Positions 59,860 through 64,000 of a stretch of DNA of 64,000 nucleotides are shown here, piece by piece. The stretch is taken from positions 116,655 through 180,654 of the forward strand of contig DDTK01000005.1 in assembly GCA_002344065.1 (NCBI GenBank), written 5' to 3'. Made by a program: the position numbers and the translations under genes. Origin of the DNA: Flammeovirgaceae bacterium UBA2366 (GTDB lineage: Bacteria; Bacteroidota; Bacteroidia; Cytophagales; Cyclobacteriaceae). The notes under the pieces were generated by a model that worked only from the letters and a program-made list of their open reading frames with translations, was not told the origin of the DNA and did not search any database. Position 1 is the first letter of the stretch, and every line of letters begins with the position of its first letter.

Positions 59860-60555
59860 TTAAAGTCTAACACTCATACCCAATGCAACCATCAGTGATT
59901 TGTTTCTAAACCTGTCGTTCGGTTCTGGAAACTGCTGAACTTCTGTATTCGTAGTGTATTCAGTAAAGCAAGATTGCGCCCCTGCTTTTAGTGCCCATTT
60001 TTTATTGAGAAAATAGCGTGCATAAAACTCGGAGTTTAAACTTCCACCGTCATTATCGCTGATTAATAAAATATTAAATGCAGTGGGTTTTGCAGTGCTA
60101 ACAGCACCCTCTGGAAAATTCAGGTAAGCGCCATCCTTCTCGCTTCCAAAAGAAAAGCCAATGGCATCAATATTAAATCCCAGATGTAGTCTGTTGTTCA
60201 ATACATAACGCAGGTTGATCAACAGGTTTATTGAATTTACCTGAGGTGACATGATTAAGAAAGTATCGATGTTTGCTTCAATATCCGGCTTAAAAATTAC
60301 AAACGGCCCGGTAGACCCGCTTGTTAACTCAGCCGGTGCTGTACGATAATATTGATTAGAACCGAAATAGGACGTAAATCGACCACCTAAACCAACAGCA
60401 AATTTTTTTTTATCTCCAAACTCCCAATCGTGCCCGTATAAAATACTGAATGTACCTTGTGAAGTACCAACAGCAAGCGTTGCGTCACCGTACTGTTGTG
60501 CCCAAACACTGATTGAACCAAACAGCAAAAAAATTGAGGGAATAATTTTCTTCAT
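59860..60555 (-). CDS. Outer-membrane protein, hypothetical (DM13/YceI cluster)
   Basis: 231 residues from ATG 60555. Signal peptide (MKKIIPSIFLLFGSISVWAQ), then alternating beta strands (TFSILYGHDWEFG, FAVGLGGRFTSYFG, NLLINLRYVLNNRLHLGFNI, FYARYFLNKKWALKAGAQ), ending LMVALGMSVRL. Looks like a beta barrel of about ten strands, without recognised family. It heads the cluster with DM13 and yceI. A palindrome at 60609-60622 lies 54 bases ahead. Confidence 0.78.
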   Translation of the reverse strand: MKKIIPSIFLLFGSISVWAQQYGDATLAVGTSQGTFSILYGHDWEFGDKKKFAVGLGGRFTSYFGSNQYYRTAPAELTSGSTGPFVIFKPDIEANIDTFLIMSPQVNSINLLINLRYVLNNRLHLGFNIDAIGFSFGSEKDGAYLNFPEGAVSTAKPTAFNILLISDNDGGSLNSEFYARYFLNKKWALKAGAQSCFTEYTTNTEVQQFPEPNDRFRNKSLMVALGMSVRL

Positions 60556-60608
60556 GTAGCAATAACTCTAAATCATGCTGTAGAGTTGTTGCGGCAATGT
60601 CTTGAACC

Positions 60609-60622
60609 TGACAAAAAGGTCA
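60609..60622. promoter_or_regulatory. Candidate Crp/Fnr-type operator (TGAC-N6-GTCA)
   Basis: TGAC (60609-60612) and GTCA (60619-60622) flank six A/G bases, inside an imperfect larger symmetry (TTGAACCTGAC and GGTCAA). It sits between the crp-like stop and the barrel gene start, in the size and shape range of Crp/Fnr-family operators. Assignment to the adjacent regulator is inference. Confidence 0.4.
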
Positions 60623-60630
60623 AAAAAAGA

Positions 60631-61311
60631 TTACTGTAAGTTCGCCAAATCGCGGATAAGAATTTTTCTGCGATCGAAATAGATCAGGTTCTGCTCTTTT
60701 AGTTCATTCAAAATGGTCGTTACCGTTTGGCGTGATGTTCCGGTAAGTGCTGCAATATCCTTATGGGTAAGTTTAGTGGGGATCATGGTTTCATACCCAA
60801 CCTTTTTTCCCTTCCACGAAGCTGAATCTTTTAAAAATTCAACAATTCGGGTGCGGGCATCTTTAAATACAAGTAACTCCAACTTCCGCTCCAGGCGCAT
60901 CAGGCGAAGCCCAACAAGTTTCAACAACCGAAAACTTAGTTCCTTATCATCTTTCATCAAGGCTTTCAAAGCCTCAATATTTAGAGGACAAATGGAGGTA
61001 TTATTGTCCATTACCTGCGCAAAATCCCTGCGCTTATCCTCTCCTGCCAGGGCAAGTTCTCCAAAAATTTCACCTTTTGTTAAGATGGAACTCACTACTT
61101 CTTTTCCATCGTCCAGGTAATGACCAATTTTAACCCTACCCTCAGCGACCATATAGATATGATCAGCCTCGTCATTGGGAAAATAAATAAACTGATCTTT
61201 TTTAAACTGCCTGAACTCATGCTTCTTATCCAGTTCTTTGGTTTTGTGCGGACAAAGAACATTATACAGGTTTACACTTTCGAAATACCACAAGGATGCG
61301 GTGCTTGTCAT
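60631..61311 (-). CDS. Crp/Fnr family transcriptional regulator
   Basis: 226 residues from ATG 61311. Longer upstream extensions would run into the divergent gene. A cyclic-nucleotide-binding-like beta barrel (RVKIGHYLDDGKEVVSSILT, GEIFGELALAG) leads through a dimer helix (LKLVGLRLMRLERKLELL) to a C-terminal winged helix (LTHKDIAALTGTSRQTVTTI). No N-terminal Fe-S cysteine cluster, so not an oxygen-sensing Fnr of the E. coli kind. The ligand is unknown. Divergent from the MOSC gene across 49 bases, and upstream of the barrel/DM13/YceI cluster on its own strand. Confidence 0.93.
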   Translation of the reverse strand: MTSTASLWYFESVNLYNVLCPHKTKELDKKHEFRQFKKDQFIYFPNDEADHIYMVAEGRVKIGHYLDDGKEVVSSILTKGEIFGELALAGEDKRRDFAQVMDNNTSICPLNIEALKALMKDDKELSFRLLKLVGLRLMRLERKLELLVFKDARTRIVEFLKDSASWKGKKVGYETMIPTKLTHKDIAALTGTSRQTVTTILNELKEQNLIYFDRRKILIRDLANLQ

Positions 61312-61320
61312 GTTGATGGG

Positions 61321-61328
61321 TATTTTTG
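61321..61328 (+). promoter_or_regulatory. -7 promoter box of the MOSC gene
   Basis: TATTTTTG is an exact TAnnTTTG, 32 bases before ATG 61361. The would-be -33 element falls inside the crp-like gene and does not match TTTG. Confidence 0.45.
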
Positions 61329-61360
61329 ATAAGTTAGCAAAAAAATGCAGCAGAAAGTTC

Positions 61361-62161
61361 ATGCCCGATCTACGGTTAAGTGAAATTTGGATATACCCGA
61401 TCAAATCATTGGGCGGAATTCGGTTAGATAAAGCCATTGTTCTGCCCAAAGGCTTGGAGCATGACAGGCGATGGATGCTGGTGGATGAACACAACCGGTT
61501 TATAACTCAACGAGAACATCCTGAACTGGCCTTTTTTCAAGTAGAAATTTCCAACGGACAATTAACAATACTGCACCGGGCGAACCAGGAATCTGTGCAG
61601 TTCAGTATAAATACCCATTCCACTGATGTAGAAACGGTAACCATATGGGATGATCAGGTGCAGGCATCAGAAGTTGATCCAACGATCAGCCAATGGTTTT
61701 CTGATCAATTGAAAATGAAATGTCGTTTGATGTTCTTTCCAGAACCCCATAGTCGCCCGGTTGATCCTGCTTATGCTATCAAAAAAGATCAGGTTAGTCT
61801 GGCCGATGGTTATCCCTTCCTCATCATTGGGCATTCTTCGTTGGATGATTTAAACAACAAGCTTACAAAACCCATTACCATGCAACGCTTCCGACCGAAT
61901 TTTGTATTTACCGGTGGGCAACCCTATGAGGAAGATCACTGGACAAACTTCTCCATTGGTGACGTAAACTTTGCCGGTGTAAAAAACTGTAGTCGCTGTG
62001 TGCTTACTACGGTAGATCCTGAAACAGGAGAAAAGGGTACCGAGCCGCTAAAAACACTCTCATCGTACAGAAAGCGTGGTAACAAAATTTATTTCGGGCA
62101 GAATGTGCTGGCCATTACAGAGGGTATTGTTCATGCAGGCGATACCATTCGCCTTTCCTGA
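61361..62161 (+). CDS. MOSC-domain protein (mARC/YcbX-like)
   Basis: 266 residues from ATG 61361. Upstream in-frame starts inside the divergent crp-like gene are rejected. The N-terminal MOSC beta barrel begins LSEIWIYPIKSLGG, then LEHDRRWMLVDEHNRFITQR. The C-terminal MOSC domain has RFRPNFVFTGGQPYEEDHW and the molybdenum-binding cysteine in VKNCSRCVLTTVDPETG. It should bind sulfurated molybdenum cofactor and reduce N-hydroxylated compounds. No fused ferredoxin domain (unlike YcbX), so an external electron donor is needed. Confidence 0.9.
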   Translation: MPDLRLSEIWIYPIKSLGGIRLDKAIVLPKGLEHDRRWMLVDEHNRFITQREHPELAFFQVEISNGQLTILHRANQESVQFSINTHSTDVETVTIWDDQVQASEVDPTISQWFSDQLKMKCRLMFFPEPHSRPVDPAYAIKKDQVSLADGYPFLIIGHSSLDDLNNKLTKPITMQRFRPNFVFTGGQPYEEDHWTNFSIGDVNFAGVKNCSRCVLTTVDPETGEKGTEPLKTLSSYRKRGNKIYFGQNVLAITEGIVHAGDTIRLS

Positions 62162-62164
62162 TCA

Positions 62165-63469
62165 TCATCCGATAAGATAAACTACTAAGCCGGCCAACGC
62201 ACTCGCACCAATCCAGCTGATCATATTGATTTGAAACCGGTAGAGTGCAAAGAATGAAACCAGCGTCCAACCAATGGCAAAGTAGTTAAGCTGATGAAGT
62301 GCAAAACCATTCGGGAAAATAACCGCCATACCCAGGTAAATTGTTAAGTTGAGCACCACACCCACCACGGCAGCTGTTACAAGGGACAGAATATTTTTTA
62401 TGTTTTTGTTTTCCTGCGTACGCTCAATTATTGGCGCACCGGCAAAGATGAACAGGAAGCACGGAAGAAAGGTGTAGAAGGTAGTGGTGACCAGTCCTAA
62501 CGAACCCATCGCAATAGAACCCCCGAAATGATTGTATCCTGCCATAAAACCAACAAATGCCAGCACCATAATCAGCGGGCCGGGTGTGGTTTCACCCAAC
62601 GCCAAACCATCAATCATTTGCAAGCTGGTAAGCCACTGAAATTTCTCCACACTTACCTGGGCCACGTAAGGCAACACAGCATAAGCTCCGCCAAACGTAA
62701 CAAAGGCGGCCTGCGTAAAGAATACCAAAAGCTTACTCCAGAAGGCAAAATCAGTTAAGAAGAAATAAAACAATACGAATGGCAGTGCCCAGAGCAATGC
62801 AGCAACCGTAACCTTCTTCCAAAAGCGCAACGGGTTAAACCCGACATCATCCAGCCGGGTGGTATTGTTGATGAAGAATTCCTGCTCGTTATTTTCTGCG
62901 GGATGTGTGGATGTATTTCCGGAAACAAACAACTGTGGCAATAATTTTCGGGTTACGGTGGCCACCACAACCGCTCCAACAATGATGAGCGGAAAGGGTG
63001 TATTGAAAAAGAAAATCAACACAAACGCAACTATGGCCACCGCATAATGAAACACACTCAGCAACGACCGCTTACCGATTTTCAGTAAGGCCACCACAAC
63101 AATAGCAATTACAGCCGGTTTCAAGCCATTGAACAAGGCGGCAATCCACGGTAAATTTCCATACGATACATAGACCGCGCTTAAGCCAAGTAAAATCAAC
63201 ATGGAAGGAAGCACAAACAATACGCCTGCCACCAGGCCACCCCGTGTACCGTGCAACAACCAACCGATATACGTTGCCAGTTGCTGGGCTTCCGGACCGG
63301 GTAAAATCATGCAATAATTCAAAGCGTGCATAAAGCGGCTGTCGCTGATCCATTTCTTTTTATCCACCAGGTACTCGTGCATGATAGCCACCTGCCCGGC
63401 CGGACCGCCAAAGCTGATGAAGCCGAGCTTCAGCCAGAATTTTAACGCATCTGTAAACGATGGTTTCAT
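62165..63469 (-). CDS. chrA: Chromate efflux transporter, CHR family
   Basis: 434 residues from ATG 63469. Two homologous halves, each starting with a CHR motif: FISFGGPAGQVAIMHEYLV then PGPEAQQLATYIGW in the first, and TFGGAYAVLPYV with LGETTPGPLIMVL in the second. About ten to twelve membrane helices. Family members export chromate by proton antiport, but many homologues have no tested substrate. It is followed by MOSC on the other strand (convergent, three bases) and preceded by a small exported protein. Confidence 0.92.
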   Translation of the reverse strand: MKPSFTDALKFWLKLGFISFGGPAGQVAIMHEYLVDKKKWISDSRFMHALNYCMILPGPEAQQLATYIGWLLHGTRGGLVAGVLFVLPSMLILLGLSAVYVSYGNLPWIAALFNGLKPAVIAIVVVALLKIGKRSLLSVFHYAVAIVAFVLIFFFNTPFPLIIVGAVVVATVTRKLLPQLFVSGNTSTHPAENNEQEFFINNTTRLDDVGFNPLRFWKKVTVAALLWALPFVLFYFFLTDFAFWSKLLVFFTQAAFVTFGGAYAVLPYVAQVSVEKFQWLTSLQMIDGLALGETTPGPLIMVLAFVGFMAGYNHFGGSIAMGSLGLVTTTFYTFLPCFLFIFAGAPIIERTQENKNIKNILSLVTAAVVGVVLNLTIYLGMAVIFPNGFALHQLNYFAIGWTLVSFFALYRFQINMISWIGASALAGLVVYLIG

Positions 63470-63471
63470 GC

Positions 63472-63861
63472 CTATGCTTTCTTATGGAATTTATACCCTA
63501 GCCCAGCGGATGCAACCCATACTTCTGTTTTATCGAAGTGAAAGAACGGAACAATGAGCACCCAACTCTTGTAGTCAAGTCGCGGGGCAACGCCAAGTTT
63601 TGCGCCTGTTTTACCATCGCGCACATAAAACGATGGCAACGCACCAACACCAATTTTTAAGTCTTTGGTTAACCGAAGGTGCAGCGAAGGCCCGCCTACA
63701 TTAAAGGAATAAAAATTTTTACCAACCGATGCTCCCAGCATGCCTTCCATTCCGACATTCCAGTTTGATTTTTGATCAGGTAAGGCTTGATCTGTCTGCG
63801 CCAACAACTTCTCAATGTTAAAAATCAAAACCAATAAAAAACAAAAAACCGTTGCGTGCAT
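63472..63861 (-). CDS. Small exported barrel-like protein, hypothetical
   Basis: 129 residues from ATG 63861. A signal peptide (MHATVFCFLLVLIFNIEKLLAQ) precedes amphipathic strands (VGMEGMLGASVGKNFYSFNV, LHLRLTKDLKIGVG, APRLDYKSWVLIVPFF, WVASAGLGYKFHKKA). Probably a periplasmic or small outer-membrane protein. It ends two bases before chrA on the same strand, so cotranscription is likely. Function unknown. Confidence 0.75.
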   Translation of the reverse strand: MHATVFCFLLVLIFNIEKLLAQTDQALPDQKSNWNVGMEGMLGASVGKNFYSFNVGGPSLHLRLTKDLKIGVGALPSFYVRDGKTGAKLGVAPRLDYKSWVLIVPFFHFDKTEVWVASAGLGYKFHKKA

Positions 63862-63912
63862 TATGCTTAATTATTTAATGTTATTGTCCGCTTCCAATCC
63901 TAAAATTAGCGT

Positions 63913-63983
63913 CATTGCGGGCGGCAGCGAAGCAATCCCAATATTAACGTAGAAAACGAGATTGCTTCGGTCGTACCCTGCCT
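63913..63983 (+). repeat. Dispersed REP-like repeat, copy C
   Basis: Perfect ten-base arms CGAAGCAATC (63928-63937) and GATTGCTTCG (63960-63969). The left part (63911-63937) is the reversed family-1 module (GTCATTGCGGGCGGCAGCG), and the right part runs on with GTCGTACCCTGCCTGT as in copies A and B. Intergenic, 50 bases upstream of the small exported gene's start. Confidence 0.7.
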
Positions 63984-64000
63984 GTATTCTAAGACTAAGT

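Noticed and set aside
1..64000. tRNA, rRNA, CRISPR array, prophage or IS transposase
   Set aside because: None seen: no regular spacer repeats, no recognisable transposase or integrase frame, and no tRNA cloverleaf noted while reading the gaps. A tRNA or ncRNA search program would be decisive.

Overview
The window looks like a chromosomal segment of a member of the Bacteroidota, most likely a Cytophagales-type bacterium. Evidence: MlaD/LptD/SirB1/DUF4139/DM13 families typical of the phylum, DAHP synthase fused to chorismate mutase, zinc-less S14 and L36, almost no Shine-Dalgarno sequences, and several promoters of the Bacteroidota type (TTTG, 19 nt, TAnnTTTG). No rRNA, tRNA, CRISPR array, phage or IS transposase was seen. 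Genus-level placement is inference.

Region 1 (1-12.8 kb): an edge-cut alpha-2-macroglobulin, an MscS channel, a VanY-type peptidase, then a leftward aromatic amino acid operon pheA - aminotransferase - tyrA - DAHP synthase/chorismate mutase (6.9 to 2.8 kb). It is preceded by an unannotated 28-residue leader peptide with nine consecutive aromatic residues and a mutually exclusive antiterminator/terminator pair: a complete transcription attenuator, and the main discovery here. Then follow ChaN, FolB, DivIVA, a WD40 protein, a phosphopantetheinyl transferase and a redoxin.

Region 2 (12-36 kb): envelope and metabolic genes: SirB1-like, two biotin-dependent carboxylase beta subunits, MlaD, amidase, LptD, LysS, a frameshifted small outer-membrane protein, proline dehydrogenase, a second DAHP synthase/chorismate mutase with aroB and, after a small gene, aroA, then a BtuF-like binding protein, YfiR, M42 peptidase, Ppx, a sugar porter, a DUF4139 protein and an Ldh-type oxidoreductase.

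Region 3 (36.7-54.3 kb): one long leftward block: rplC-D-W-B, rpsS, rplV, rpsC, rplP, rpmC, rpsQ, rplN-X-E, rpsN, rpsH, rplF-R, rpsE, rpmD, rplO, secY, map, infA, rpmJ, rpsM-K-D, rpoA, rplQ, then carA, eno and a DivIC/FtsB gene. rpsJ is absent: rplC follows directly on a perfect promoter. A second perfect promoter followed at once by a terminator-like hairpin sits inside the block between rpsN and rpsH. Terminators follow rplQ and eno.

Region 4 (54.5-64 kb): a FecCD-type permease and ATPase, a short alpha-glucan phosphorylase homologue lacking the PLP lysine, MsrB, a cluster of barrel protein, DM13 lipoprotein and YceI next to a Crp/Fnr regulator, a MOSC protein and ChrA. Two families of dispersed palindromic intergenic repeats (four copies and two copies) are scattered through the window.
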